NCBI GenBank assembly: GCA_034440575.1
Contig: JAOTOL010001655.1
Span: 1,426,001-1,490,000, forward strand
Direction: 5' to 3'
Source: Imbricaverruca yamaguchii
Taxonomy: Eukaryota > Arthropoda > Thecostraca > Neoverrucidae
Length of the DNA stretch: 64,000 nt
Of this stretch, positions 48,421 to 60,815 are shown piece after piece; within the stretch, counting starts at the first letter, position 1, and every line of letters begins with the position of its first letter. Made by a program: the position numbers and the translations under genes. Below the pieces are notes generated by a model. It saw nothing but the letters and a program-made list of their open reading frames with translations. It searched no databases and had not been told where the DNA came from.

Positions 48421-50334
48421 GGGACTGGCCGCCGGCCGGCCGTGCAGTCACAGCCTACACACGGCGTGGTACCAGTCGGCGCGGCACGGCGCACCAGCTA
48501 CGCCCAGAACAGCCTCAACGCCCCCGCCTCCGCGGCACGTTCGTCCACCCCCTCCAGGGGAGACACAGCCACAGCCGAGTGCGCGGCACCTGCCGGCGCA
48601 GCCGACCAAAGCTCCACAGTCTCCGGTCGCTGGCGACGGCGACGGAGCGGGTACGAAACGAGCTACCACCCGCTGACCCGGCGCGACATCTGTGGCGCAG
48701 GCACCTGCTTCGGTGTGGCGTCCACTCTCCGCCGCGTGGCTGTTCAGCAGCGGCGGCGACGGGAGGATGTAAGCGAACCAGTTTCGGCAGCTTGAGGCCA
48801 ACCCACCTTGTCGCCGGGGATATGCAGATCGATGCAGATGCCGAGGCCAGTGCCAGCGCCCGGGGCAGGTGGTGATGCTTTCGTCTGGGCAGTCACGATG
48901 ACTGATCAGGAGCCGCCAGACGGTCGGACTTTAGTGGTCATGGGGGCCACGCCCTCACCTCCAGGCCAACATACATAAGACTGCCTTCGTGAAGCTGAGC
49001 CTTCGTGCTTACAGGATTGAGAGGACTCCCTACTGCTTCCGTTTAAACTTCGTGGTTCTGCTGCCAGAAAGCGACATCGCGAAATCCCAAACACCAGTGA
49101 AAAAGCCCGCCGATATTGGATGGGATATTTGGCCGGGTTTTGGCTCCTCATATATGCCACTTCTACTGTATAGTATAGTGTCCACAAAGGAAGGGAAAAG
49201 AAAACGAGTCCCTTAATGAACGCTATCATTCTTTTCGTCTCACTTAGGACCTGCTGCTATCAAATCCTATCACTCATCCTCTCCCTTCTTATTCGCATGT
49301 GTGTCCTTCCTTGGAGGAACTCAGGCTGCGCGCCCACCCCTACGCCTCCCAACAGGGTCTTTGTCGTTCAATCATTCCAAACGCCAGATCAGCAATACTG
49401 CCAAACATGCTGGCACAAGAGACAGACTGGGACGGTGATCATCTCCGAATGACGTATCAAATCAAGCAATGCTTGTCATCTATGTGCATGTTGTAGGAAT
49501 ATGCGGTTAGCATCATTCCTACGAGTAAATCGGCTACCGAATACCTGGTATGCGCATCTACTTTGGAGAGCCACGTGTCGTACGGCTGAAGAATTATCGC
49601 ATTACATCAGAATTTTCCGGGAAAGTAAGGTCAGCAGCCTACATCACCCAAGGTCTTTGCACCTCACGTGACGAAACGTCCTAAAAAGTGCACACCCAGT
49701 AATACTATGAGATTCCACACAGAGATAGGTGGCACGACGTTGCCTTTGATAGCGCACGTTCAAACATGCAACGTCCGGTGTTGCCGAACGGATATGAAAA
49801 CCGCTCTTGGATCGGCCCTTCGACCACTTCCTCCTATCCAGGTCCAAGTGGTATCACCCGCCCAGAGTCGTGCCCCCGCTGGAGAGTATCGGCTTTTGAG
49901 TTCATCGCACCTGTGCATTAAGCGAGATCAATTTTCCAGACGCTGGACAAACGGCACGGGAGGCCTTGTAGGACTAAACAATGACCAAACACATGCTGTT
50001 GCACAGCTGCCAATCGCTCATCACAAATATGCAATTGTTATCAAAATATGTCAATCACCTTTTCAAACACGTCCTTGATTCGATTTTCCAATGATTTCGA
50101 TAACCGGACAGGCTGCCTAGGCCACCATTATGTAGCTGCTTTATTTGGTACATATCATGTAGGTATCACGAAGGTATCACAAAGGATGTAGACAACATCC
50201 AGTAGGCCCCAGAAGGCCGCGCACATGCCTCTCACATAAGTCCACTCCAAGCTTCACGGCATTGAACATGAAACATATGGCCGTGCAAGGAGAGACCTAA
50301 GAACAAATTATGTGGCGACATCAATCACATGATA
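48421..50334. other. no gene recognised; GC-rich to about 48800
   Basis: Several frames are open through the GC-rich part (48421-48875), with Arg/Ala/Pro-rich products typical of chance. AT-richer thereafter. Confidence 0.4.
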
Positions 50335-50384
50335 TTTGGGCTTTAGGGCGTTTCGACCAGAATTGATCATTCGCGACGCCGACC
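50335..50384 (+). repeat. short interspersed repeat, diverged family A copy
   Basis: TATTTGGGCTTTAGGGCGTT, then a GATCATTCGCGACGCC stretch. It has the same order of motifs as the other copies but is weakly conserved. Confidence 0.35.
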
Positions 50385-50644
50385 ACATAGAATACCTGGA
50401 GGAGCCACACTTTTACATACCGCTCTCAGAATCTATTCTTACGACGGGACAAAGTCCGAACCTGAAGCATATCGATACCAAAGTCCGCTAACGCCGACAA
50501 ATTATTGATCTCGGAAGGTTGGCAGGATATTAAGGTCTGGTTGAGGTTTGAAAACATAAAGTCGTGCTAGGAAAGCTGTGCACAATTGGCTGTGTTGGCA
50601 ATTAATCAGTTTGGAAAATGATGGCCTCTTTGACCACAACCCAC

Positions 50645-50768
50645 GGCGATATCGACGACACGTATGGCGGTATACGTGTGATACATATGACGATACGTAT
50701 GGCGGTATACGTGTGATACATATGACGATACGTATGGCGATACGTATGACGATACGTATACGTGTGGT
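50645..50768. repeat. tandem ATACGTAT/GATACGTATGGCG repeat
   Basis: A 43-bp unit (TATGGCGGTATACGTGTGAT, then ACATATGACGATACG) occurs about twice and then collapses into shorter GATACGTATGGC/GAC units. Rich in self-complementary TACGTA words. Confidence 0.85.
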
Positions 50769-53700
50769 GGTTCCTTTCGGTTGGAATCATATAGCTTCCA
50801 ACATCATCCCAACTGCTGACGATGTCTTTGAGTTTTGTCTTCCTTACTAAATTTAGATTAGTAATTTTGCTTCGGTAACCGTTGAAGCATACACATAAGG
50901 GCAACTCACATCACAATGATAATGCAAATAATTATCCTTCATTGCCAATAGGATGATACGCCCCCTCGGCCCCAAGTACTTCACTATTATGTCATGCAAT
51001 TATGCTGGCTAGCTCGCCTACGCGTGCTTGTGGCGTACGAATTACAAGGAATTGTCATGACGAAGAAGATCGTCATATTTGGCGGTTTAGGTGAGCGGAT
51101 GATATCAGAAATAGTAACATCAGCTGATAATTTCTGATTTTAATCGTCATAACGAAACATGCAACACAAATGTTCAAACTGAGTCTATCTTGGAAGAGCG
51201 AAAATTATGAGGATTTCTTTTTCTCAATAGGTGACGTTTCGTTGACCTATTGCCCTTTGTTATGGAAGCGATTCGGTGGAATTAGTATTCTATATCCGTG
51301 CTCATTTACAAGTAGGCCGTTTAGATGGTAGGGCATACACGTTTTCAGTAGTGTTGTTGCGGAACAGGTGAGGCTCGAACTCCTTACAAGCGAGGATCTG
51401 ATCGAAATGCTGAATGATAGGTTTTCTCAAAGGATGACAAAGATAATTAAAAATATATGGAAATGCTCTTAACAGCTTGTTTAGGGCAATTATTGCGTCA
51501 AGTGTCACGGGAGACAATATGGAAAGATTGGAAGAGTGCTTCAGTTTGACAGTCCGGAAAAAGGACCATACAATATACGCAGTCAAGACACTGCTTTCGC
51601 CAAAATATGGCCGGCAAGTACATGTGTGACGGCAGAAAGACATTGAAATCTCGGACGGTCATCCACGAATTCAGAAAGGAATAAAAACAGCGCTTACGGC
51701 CTAAAAAAACACTGGAATTGGTATAATCACCTATAAAGATCAGATTGCGGATGAATACGTGAAGCAACCGCCCGTGTACCTGTGTAATTCAATGGATACG
51801 CCATGTGCCACTGTTCGCCACTGTTCACAACGCGATATGTGGTTCAACACTACATGTTCTTAGCCCCACAGTGGGCGTGGAAATCAAACCAACATAAAAG
51901 AATACATTCTGAATTGGCGCCGACGAAGGTGGCAATGAGTTCATCTATCAAGGGAAGACTATCTGAACAGAAAATAATTACTGTGCATAAACAGAGATAA
52001 CATAGTACGGGAGCCTGACGCTGTGCCGGAAACCGAAGAATGCCCTTCAGAGAGCTTTAAGCTATGTCTGAGCAAACTCCGCTCGGGTCAGACATCGCTT
52101 CGAAAACGACCACAGTACGCCATCGCGACGGACGCGTCGCCGAAGCCGCGCCGTGGACGTCATCATTACCGGCGGCTGGGCGGTCAACGTCAGTGAAGCC
52201 GCCCGTCTGCCAAAGCGGTACACGAACAGCTGCGTCGGGGCAGCAACAGCGGCCACCCTCAACCGGCGCGGACACGATGGACAACACCTCAGACGAGTCG
52301 GCGGTCACGCCTCAGACTCTCAACTGCCACACTACTGCCGGCAGCTGCCTGCCCAGCAGCAGCCGAACGTGACAGCCAGTCTGCTGCGGAGAACGCGACT
52401 TGCTGAGAAGATGTCAGCCCAGCAGATGCCCACTGGTGTGCAACGGAACACGGCGACACGGTTCTGTCAAAATCTCCGGCTGGCTATATTGTGACGATCA
52501 ATAACGGGATGCAAAGGTCGATCATGTCGTCGGGTGAATTGCTCTGCTCGTCACGTCATCAGATGAAGTGACTTACTGTGTTTTGTTCGGAATGTGAATA
52601 AATGGCATACCTACCTGTCGTTGGCATTGGCATTCGCTACCTTACCAGTCTGTCTATGACATCAAATAGCAAATACTGTCGTGGGGATGAGTTGACATCA
52701 AATAGCAATAATTACCAAAATTGTGTCATGCAGACCAGGCACAGACTGGTGACCTGAATGGAGACAGACGTATTGATAATGTAATATGGGAGTGAAATTC
52801 GAGAACGTCATAATCAGACGTCCTCGAATGGATCATGGATCAGACGGCTTCGGGGAACGGCTTCAGGGATTTGGATAGGGAACGAAACCGGACAATGGCC
52901 GGGGGAACCGAACTGGGTTATGAAAATCTGTTGTAATTGCTTTCCATTCTGTCCAGTGCAAGGCCAGGGTCATAGATGGACATAGTCATGTATATTTGAT
53001 GCCCAGTGCAATGTTGGCCTATGCTGTTTTACGCGGACATTCAGAGGGTACATCAGTTCTTTGTAGGAGCGAATTGCTCGAGAGCGAAGCGACGAGCGTA
53101 GCTGCTATGTAGAGGTGCAAGCTACGCTTAGACAACGAGCAGACACCAAAATAGAGCAGATACTAAAAATGAAATCCGTCTTGAGCATGGAAACGAGTCA
53201 AGTGCTTCAATAACTCGCCAAATGCGTTTGACGATACTTGCAAATTGGGTTCATCTTGAGCACTAAAGAAGGAAGCGCACGAAGTTTGTGGACAATGCAA
53301 CTTCATTGAGCTGGCACATTGCACAGGACATATAACGCAGTTGTGTCCACGTACGTTGCTTCTGATACGTATGATGCTTCTGTTTTCCTCAGAACTGACG
53401 AGCTGGTGACCAGTCTGATCTGATCAGTCAGGTGAAGAACAAACCAGTCCGCGTTGCGCAAGTCCTTCCATACACCTCGTAGATCAGATGGTAATTCCTA
53501 CGCCGTAGACCGACGATTCTCGTAACACTCTGCAGGTCAGGTGCAATCATGTGCCCTCAACACGGGCTCCAACAGCATGCCTGTGCTATGGTGCAGTGCC
53601 CCCTCCATGGCATTCAGAATGCCCGCCTTCTGCCAAAATAATCTTCGGTGAAGATGCAGCCGGGGCTCCGTTTCACACCAGTTTTGCCGGTGCACAGTGG

Positions 53701-53859
53701 CTGACCAGCGGACGGCGGCCACCACGGCGCAGTACCGGTTCACGTAAATCACCGTTGCGTCAGCCTACTGCTAGCCCGCCTGACACGGGACCGCGTTCGA
53801 CATCAGCCTTCATCTGCAGTGGCACGCGAGATCGTGGCCGGCAGACTGGTGGCGCCGAC
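50769..53859. other. no gene recognised
   Basis: AT-rich to 52000, GC-rich with open frames at 52060-52490 (no domains), then mixed. TGACATCAAATAGCAA occurs twice, near 52658 and 52690. Confidence 0.4.
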
Positions 53860-54235
53860 CTGTGAAGGTCCGACCCGTGAAGGTCCGACCCGTGAAGGTT
53901 CGACCCGTGAAGGTCCGACCCGTGAAGGTCCGACCCGTGAAGGTCCGACCCGTGAAGGTCCCACCCGTGAAGGTCCGACCCGTGAAGGTCCGACCCGTGA
54001 AGGTCCGACCCGTGAAGGTCCCACCCGTGAAGGTCCGACCCGTGAAGGCCTGATCCGTGAAGGCCCGACCTGTGAAGATCCGGCCTGTGAAGGCCCGGCT
54101 AGTGCGTGGAGGCGCCTGACCTGTGAACGCCTGACCTGTGATGACCCGATCTGTGAAGGCCCGACCTGTGAAGATCCGACCTGTGAAGATCCGACCTGTG
54201 AAGGCCCGGCTAGTGGGTGAAGGCGCCCGACCTGT
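53860..54235. repeat. 15-bp minisatellite, about 25 copies in two parts
   Basis: The near-perfect unit GTGAAGGTCCGACCC runs from 53862 to about 54050. More diverged units (TGTGAAGATCCGACC, TGTGAAGGCCCGGC) continue to 54235 with two insertions. Homogeneous on the left, eroded on the right. Confidence 0.96.
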
Positions 54236-54816
54236 GAAGGCCCAGACAATAGGTGGCAGCGACAGACGTCGATAGCCTTGTTGCCCGCAAACCGCAGACA
54301 TACACAGGTACGACAGAAGCAAACAGCCATAAGTGGTGCACCTAGCACCGTTAACTCATGCACGAGAGGCCACAGACAACATGATAGGTCACTCACTGAA
54401 CACTGTTTTTATGGGCAGTCAACTGCGATGCATGCACATGTATGGCCTCCTTTCCTGGTCTGACATCCTCTGAACATGCCTCACCATATAGTGACAGGTA
54501 CATGAGCCTATAGCCGCCGCAAGCTACCACAACTCGACGCCGGCAGGCCACCAGCTACAGATTAACGCTGACAGGCAAGCAAGGCAAGTGTTACTGAGTA
54601 CGCAGCGGTGGTTACAGCAGGAAAATCCAGTGTGACGAATGGTGGAGCGGAGGCGCCGGGCCCTTCGAGACCATATGCGGGTCCCGCTTCGCGAAGCACC
54701 CGGTGCGGTTGCACACGACCGTCTTCTCACATTCGCCACCCATGAGCCTGCATCGCGATGTCGTGCAGCGTGCATGCGCAACACGCGCCAAGCACAAGGA
54801 GCCTCGATCGGCAAGT
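54236..54816. other. no gene recognised
   Basis: Ordinary sequence between two minisatellites. Confidence 0.45.
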
Positions 54817-54903
54817 GTGACGAGACAAGTGACGAGACGAGTGACGAGACGAGTGACGAGACGAGTGACGAGACGAGTGACGAGACGAGTGACGAGACGA
54901 GTG
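54817..54903. repeat. 12-bp GTGACGAGACGA repeat, about 7 copies
   Basis: Perfect or nearly perfect dodecamers. Confidence 0.97.
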
Positions 54904-57900
54904 ATCGCTAGACGGCGCCAGTCCCAAACAAAGCGTCCGGGCGTAACAACTGTTATCGCCCCGTTGTGGCCAATATCAACACTCGGGACGGCCGGAGGGC
55001 GACACAGACCTAGAGTTGTGCATGTTTGTACAGCGAGGACTTGTTTGCCGCGCTACTCAGCTTCGGACAGAAACGCGAGGGGCCAGAGAGCTCTCCGACA
55101 GACAGGCGCCACAGAGATCACCAAATCAGCTCCCGTGTTGTGCTGCGACGCACGATAGTGTCTTGGAACACATTTTTCGTGCAGTGGAGGCCATCAGGTC
55201 AGGACGTCGGAAAATGTCGGCAATACGACAGCCAAAAATGACGGTGAAAATGTTAAAAAATGATCATTTCCTAACAACACATTAGCATAGCATAAAAATG
55301 TAAACTAAAATTTGCATTAGCCACTGCAATTAAATGCCCTCACATCTCGCGGAAATTGACTGAAAAAAAACGGATGTCCCAGGAGGTCAAAGCAAGTTTC
55401 CATTAGGTGTTGGCTTCAAATTCAATTGTAGAACATCAGCACACTGCACATAGTCTCCTCTTAGATAGAAAACGAACAATTCCACAATTTCTCGGACACT
55501 CTATTTTTAGAGTAGAGCCGAGACCAGATAACGATGTGGCAGGGAGACGGACAGAAGGTAAGATATCTGTACGACGCAGTTAGCTGGACAAGCTTGGCCA
55601 CAGCCTTGGCACTTCCGTACGCCGAATGGTCGAGGGAAACCAAAATTGCAAGTAGCCAGCGGCCTCTGAACCCATGACCTACCCGCTACGAAGCAATGAA
55701 GAAAAGTAGGCAGCAGAGAAGTAGGCTAGGGCGCCACTTCTCTGATTGCTCATTTTCCAAACATATCTGTTGATCATTACAACAGCATTCTTGTATGTTT
55801 ATCGCCGAGTTCAGTGTTTTGCGTACCGAACAATATTCCTTGAAATCGAGCACCTGAGATCTCGACAACACACTGGCAGATTGCCCAGAAAGATAGCACA
55901 AGGGTGTCTATGTGGCGAGATCCATCCAGATATGTCTTTACTGTGAAAACAATCATAATGGTGGGGTTCACGAAAGCCCATTTGTTCCAAAGTTGGGCTT
56001 TGTTTTCCTGTGGAGTCTGATGATAATTTGTTCCAATTTCCATGCCTGAGTGCTCAACTCATTTCCAAAATGTCGTCATTTACTCATGCAATATGTATGC
56101 TGTTCTGCAAGGGCGTAGTTTGAGACTGCAAAATGATTCGGGAAGTTTACAAATACGCCGTTCATCGATCGGATATATTTGAGAAAAACTGACGGTAGAT
56201 TGCTTCTGATCATAGCTGAATAGACTGTAGTCTTCGTTATGAGCTCCGAATTTAGTATCTATTTGAGTCCTGACATTATGAACGGTTTCTGGAGTACGTT
56301 GTTCAAGGGGATGGAGGGCTCTGGAGTGCCACGACTTTCTACATGCCCTCCGGAACTAGTATCGCAAAGAGCAGATTCGAAAGATATACGAAAGTCCGTC
56401 AAATTTACCCCTAGAAAACGTTCCATCACCGATTGTGCTGGCATCACATAAATCATGTGTTGGCTTAGGTCGAAGGAGTTGCTGCTTCTGACCTTCAACA
56501 ATAGTTTGGAGGGGAAAATTTTGAGTCAATGAAGTGGCCCAGAGAAGAATGAAGCGGCCTAGGATAACAAGGATCGTATAGCGTACCTGACAATGGGTAT
56601 GCGCACGAGTACTACCAAATGGTAGGCAAAGTTTCATTCGTTTGCTTCGAATGGAATGGTGTGTGTTGAAGACCTGGTAGGAGTTTTGCTTTGTAAGCTC
56701 AGCCATAACCATCACGACAGAAATGGTACCCAGAGTCTGTTTTATATGCATAAGGTACATTTCCATCAGCTCTTACTCTTAAAATATTGCAAATGCCATT
56801 GGAGCAATGTCCAATAACATCTAGAAAACATGGAACGATTCAAGGTAAGGCCAAGGGTGGATGGAATGAGGTCAGACCATCTTAAGCTTAAACTAACTCG
56901 CTAACCTTTCAGTTATAACAAGTATGTCCTTAAAACAATGGGCCGGTTTATCAATGGTAAACATTGATTATTATACCGGCTATCGCAAAATATGGATACA
57001 TAAGGTGCAAACCTATGACAACGATGCCGCTACTCTGTGACCTGAAATGTCAAGACCTCTGAAATTTGACCATAATGTAGTAATTACAGGTAAATTCAGC
57101 TGTGCAAAACTTACACAAATCGCTGACGATCCGACAGTGATAAAAATGAAACAGGTGATGGTGCGGAATTGCATTCACATTTCCAAATAGCACCATGTCA
57201 TGGTACTGTGAATGGTAGCCATGCAAATGAGGCATAACCAGCCGCACATCCCAGACAGTCAATTGGCAATCCCTCCTCTCTGGACCTTTTTAGCCGTATG
57301 TTTAATTAGTAATCCAGAAGGTGAAGAGTAACGAGGGGGAGGGGGCTCAGGCCCAGCCCTTCCAACTCTTTAGATGACCATCTTTTGGAAGCTTCGTGGT
57401 TGCAATTGGTACTCAAACCATTGCCAAACTTATGCATAACTTATCGATGCTATTTCTCCTCGGTGATATCAAGACTCAGTCAGAATGGTAACACGTTCCA
57501 AGGCTCACAGCCATGTTATTCGAGTGTTCAGCCGATTCGAGGTTTTCAAGCATTCGAGATTTCAACGCACTTTCAAGCTTTTGATATTTCAGACATTTCA
57601 AGTTTTAAAAGTGACCGTACGCTTTAACATTCCAGGGGGCTTTGGAGCCCTGACACTTTTGAGGTTATTTTTATAACGTCCGAATTTTGACACACTGGGG
57701 GCTCTAACATGACTTCAAAGAAACGATAAAAATGGAAGAGCCTGCCTACCTACTAGTTACGTCTAGTAAGACTAGGGTCTACCAGCTTTGAGTGGATGCA
57801 TAAAATGGACAATGAAGACGATTCCATGGTTCCAGAGCTCTAGTACAAATGATTCAGAATAACCTCGGGGAGCTGAATCAGCCTCTAGTTCCTCCCGATT

Positions 57901-57942
57901 TGCCAGAAAAAGGATCCATGGTTCATTGTATAGTTTAGACTA

Positions 57943-57944
<2 letters not shown>
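54904..57944. other. no gene recognised
   Basis: Mixed then AT-rich sequence. Short frames only. Confidence 0.45.

Positions 57945-58015
<71 letters not shown>
57945..58015. repeat. (AT)n microsatellite
   Basis: About 35 AT dinucleotides without interruption. Confidence 0.98.
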
Positions 58016-58021
<6 letters not shown>

Positions 58022-58179
58022 CTAACATTAGCTTGTCAAGACGTTTCTCATTCCTGCAAAGCTTCGTCAGTTTGAGAGCACGTCACACCGCAATTACGTA
58101 AAATAATTACTTAGGTTTTCGAAGGTCACCAGACAAAACTTCCACACCTCACCCTTCCTCTGGACACAAATTTCATACC

Positions 58180-58440
58180 CGGTGGTGCATCACCATTCCA
58201 CAGTACAAGTTATCACTTCACCATTTCGCAGCGATCAGGTTTTCGTGTTTTTGTATTTTCTCCACCCTGGTTAACATCCGTGCGTAGAAGCCACGCGGAT
58301 GCTTCTTTGTGGCAATAAGTGGCACATAGAGAGAAACTATATTCTCACCCCAAAGAACATCAACGTTTCGGCCACAGGCCTTCTCAGGGTGGGAATTTTG
58401 GGCCTCCCTTGGAGTATGGAGACCTAAGGACATTTTATTA
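58180..58440 (-). repeat. hammerhead-core repeat, family P copy
   Basis: The minus strand reads CTGAGAAGGCCTGTGGCCGAAACGTTGATGTT followed by GGGGTGAGAATATAGTTTC and TATGTGCCACTTATTGCCAC; the first phrase is given here in overlapping pieces only for orientation: GAAGGCCTGTGGCC and CCGAAACGTTGATG. The same series occurs at 60619-60696 on the plus strand. The CUGA-GA part of the core has lost one base relative to the copies at 22834 and 60616. The frame through it (58433-58218) is open for 71 codons but unrecognised. Confidence 0.65.
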
Positions 58441-60567
58441 TCCAGGATTGTGACTGCACATGTTGAACTTTTTTATTCTCCGAATGAAACATGCCAATAA
58501 TGGATGACATTTTGTTTCCAGGATCTCAGTCCAGCTCCAACAATGCAGTTGCAGTTTCCAGTCCATCATACAAATTAGAAGCCTGGACAACAGAACAGAA
58601 AAGCATAGCATAGCAGGTCATAAGGCATGAAATGCAGGTTACAGTCAATTGCCCAGGAAGCATATCATGTTATATCAGAATACCTACAAGTTTGTGGTGG
58701 TTGTTTGGATTGCATTGTGCATGTGTCAAACATATTGCATGTTATGCATGTGTGTATGAATCTGCAAATATGCTTTGAATAAATACATTAAACTCTGGCT
58801 ATACCTATATTTATTTTGCCTGGAAGAACTCATATTGAAGGTGCAAGGAAATGACATGAAGGAAATGTTGCTGCAAAATCCCACACATTTGTGGTGGAGA
58901 CCTTGTTTATATCAGATAGGTACGGATCGCACAGTTACAAACTATGTCCTGGCTCAGTCTAAGCCCCAATCAAGGCCGAACTCGTGGGGGGGGGAGGGGG
59001 TTACTTAGGTAATCGTTGGTGTGCACGATGCCCCCAAATCCGAACGAAACAAAAGCATCGACATAGCATAAAAATAATAGAGAACAAAATAATGTAAATT
59101 TCGGAACTAGTTATTACCTCAGCCTATTACTCTCCAGGATATTTCCACACTGGCAGGACGGGGGCCCAGCACAATCACTCTGTAACCACAGATGAATCGT
59201 CATTCGGCTTGCGCCAATCTCGTCTCATTCTGAATCACAAAGATATGAGGGATTAGGTTTTCGTATGTCTTCATAATTCTGTCGAAATGACTCTTCAGAA
59301 GGAAAGATTGGAATATACCACGATTCTTCTTCACAAATCCGGGAAATACTGGCGTTACACCAAAACATATCCATTACGAAACCTCCCGTATTGCTGCCAT
59401 ATCTTGCCACCATAGTGGAACTCGAAATATGCGCAATGACGTCAAATACTCGCATATCGGACCCGAGGTCCTGTTCTCCAGCCGCATTTCAATCGGAGAC
59501 TACCGGAGAACGTAATTTTGGACATCTCAGACAGTTTTCAGTAATTCTGTTAATTTCACGAAATAGAGCATTCAATTTCGAATTGAAATGCATAAAATAG
59601 CACCAGCTAGCGAACTTCATTGATGGCAGAAGACCTATTTTTGGGAGCTATGTAAATGCTTAAAAAAATGCAAAAGACCTTGGGTTACTTTGGTATGAAT
59701 TCCACCTCAATTCGCAAAACTACAGTAACCCATCAAGAGAAAAGCATCTGAATAGTAGTTTTATCACTTCAGCAACTGCAGTAACTGTGCATGTACGGAG
59801 TTTAAACGTTCTCCGTGCCATTTATGGTCACAAATAGACGTCATTTAAAATAGTTACGAAAATCTATCATTTCATCATTTGACCACCCTTGGATACGTCG
59901 CCGTTAGGACAGGACAATATCCGTACTAGAGTAGGAGAATTAACAAATTATTGGGACGGTCTCGCCCGATTCATGTTTTGATCTAGGATAAGGACAACGT
60001 AATTTCATGATTAGGAACATATATCTTCAGTGTATTGATTCCCATATAACTGAAGAAAAAAGGTAACACCGTATTGACGTATGAATTCCTATTAAAGGCG
60101 ACAGGACTTGAGGTCAAGCAGCGGTTTTGAAATTGTGTAAATATTGCAGTCATGTTTACACAGCGACCACACTTTGACCGCGCGTTTCGCCTCGCTGCTT
60201 TGTCCCCTTTCCTTTGTGCGAAGATCTTTGTCTTGATTGGTTGGGTATACTCGGGTTGAGACAAAGTTTTGAGAGCTTTCCGGAGACAAACCTAGTAAGT
60301 GCGAGTTAATTAAGTGGGCGTGATTGAAGTGACTTAGGGTCCAGTAAAGGGGTGTAAGTATGCTTGTAAGTAAGCGGCTTGTATGCTTTTCAGCAATCAT
60401 CTTTTGTGGGCTCCGACACCAGTAGCTTTCTGTTTTTTTTAGGGGGTTCGAGGCCATTTTTTTATTCTCCGACTCCATGGGCAGGAATATCCTCTTTTTC
60501 GTGGAGGGCTCCGATACAAATTTTTTATTCTCCGTCTCCAGGTCAGCGAACCACTTTTCCCACGCTG
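58441..60567. other. no gene recognised; minus-strand frame at the right end
   Basis: AT-rich sequence. From about 60595 down to 60092 a 167-codon minus-strand frame starts inside the palindrome and contains two related segments (ETENKKFVSEPSTKKR and ESENKKMASNPLKK). This looks like flanking sequence of the repeat and not a known protein. Confidence 0.35.
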
Positions 60568-60627
60568 GGCCTTCTTCAGGATGACGTAACTGCAAAATTT
60601 TGCAGTTACGTCATCCTGAAGAAGGCC
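60568..60627. repeat. perfect 60-bp palindrome
   Basis: Bases 60568-60597 are the exact reverse complement of 60598-60627, with AAAA|TTTT at the centre and no spacer. Each arm carries the words GACGTAACTGC and TCCTGAAGAAGGCC (right-arm orientation), so two copies of the start of the hammerhead-core repeat meet head to head. Confidence 0.95.
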
Positions 60628-60720
60628 TGTGGCCGAAACGTTGATGTTGTGCTTTGTGGTGATAATATAGTTTCTATGTGCCACTTATTGCTTAATTTTT
60701 CCAGATATTATTCAACATAT
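60614..60720 (+). repeat. hammerhead-core repeat, family P copy
   Basis: CTGAAGA (60616-60622), a GGCC-TGT-GGCC stem-loop and GAAAC (60635-60639) reproduce the core order. It continues with GTTGATGTTGTGCTTTGTGG and TATAGTTTCTATGTGCCACT, shared with 58180-58440. An unpaired A precedes stem II as in the other copies. Confidence 0.65.
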
Positions 60721-60740
60721 ATATATATATATATATATCG
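60715..60740. repeat. short (AT)n tract
   Basis: About 11 AT dinucleotides at the end of the family P copy. Confidence 0.9.
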
Positions 60741-60744
60741 GAAA

Positions 60745-60815
60745 CATTGATTAAATACGCGGGGAAATAAGACACACCGCGCCGGCGTGGTTAATGCGAG
60801 TCCTGGTATATATGT
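60745..60815 (+). repeat. dispersed repeat, family Q copy
   Basis: GGGGAAATAAGACACACCGC and GGCGTGGTTAATGCGAG match 63325-63372 with a handful of differences. Confidence 0.6.

Noticed and set aside
53803..54396. 197-codon minus-strand frame of GPSRV repeats
   Set aside because: It is generated by the 15-bp minisatellite.
60092..60595. 167-codon minus-strand frame
   Set aside because: It starts inside the palindrome and contains a short internal repeat; it is more likely flanking sequence of the repeat than a gene.
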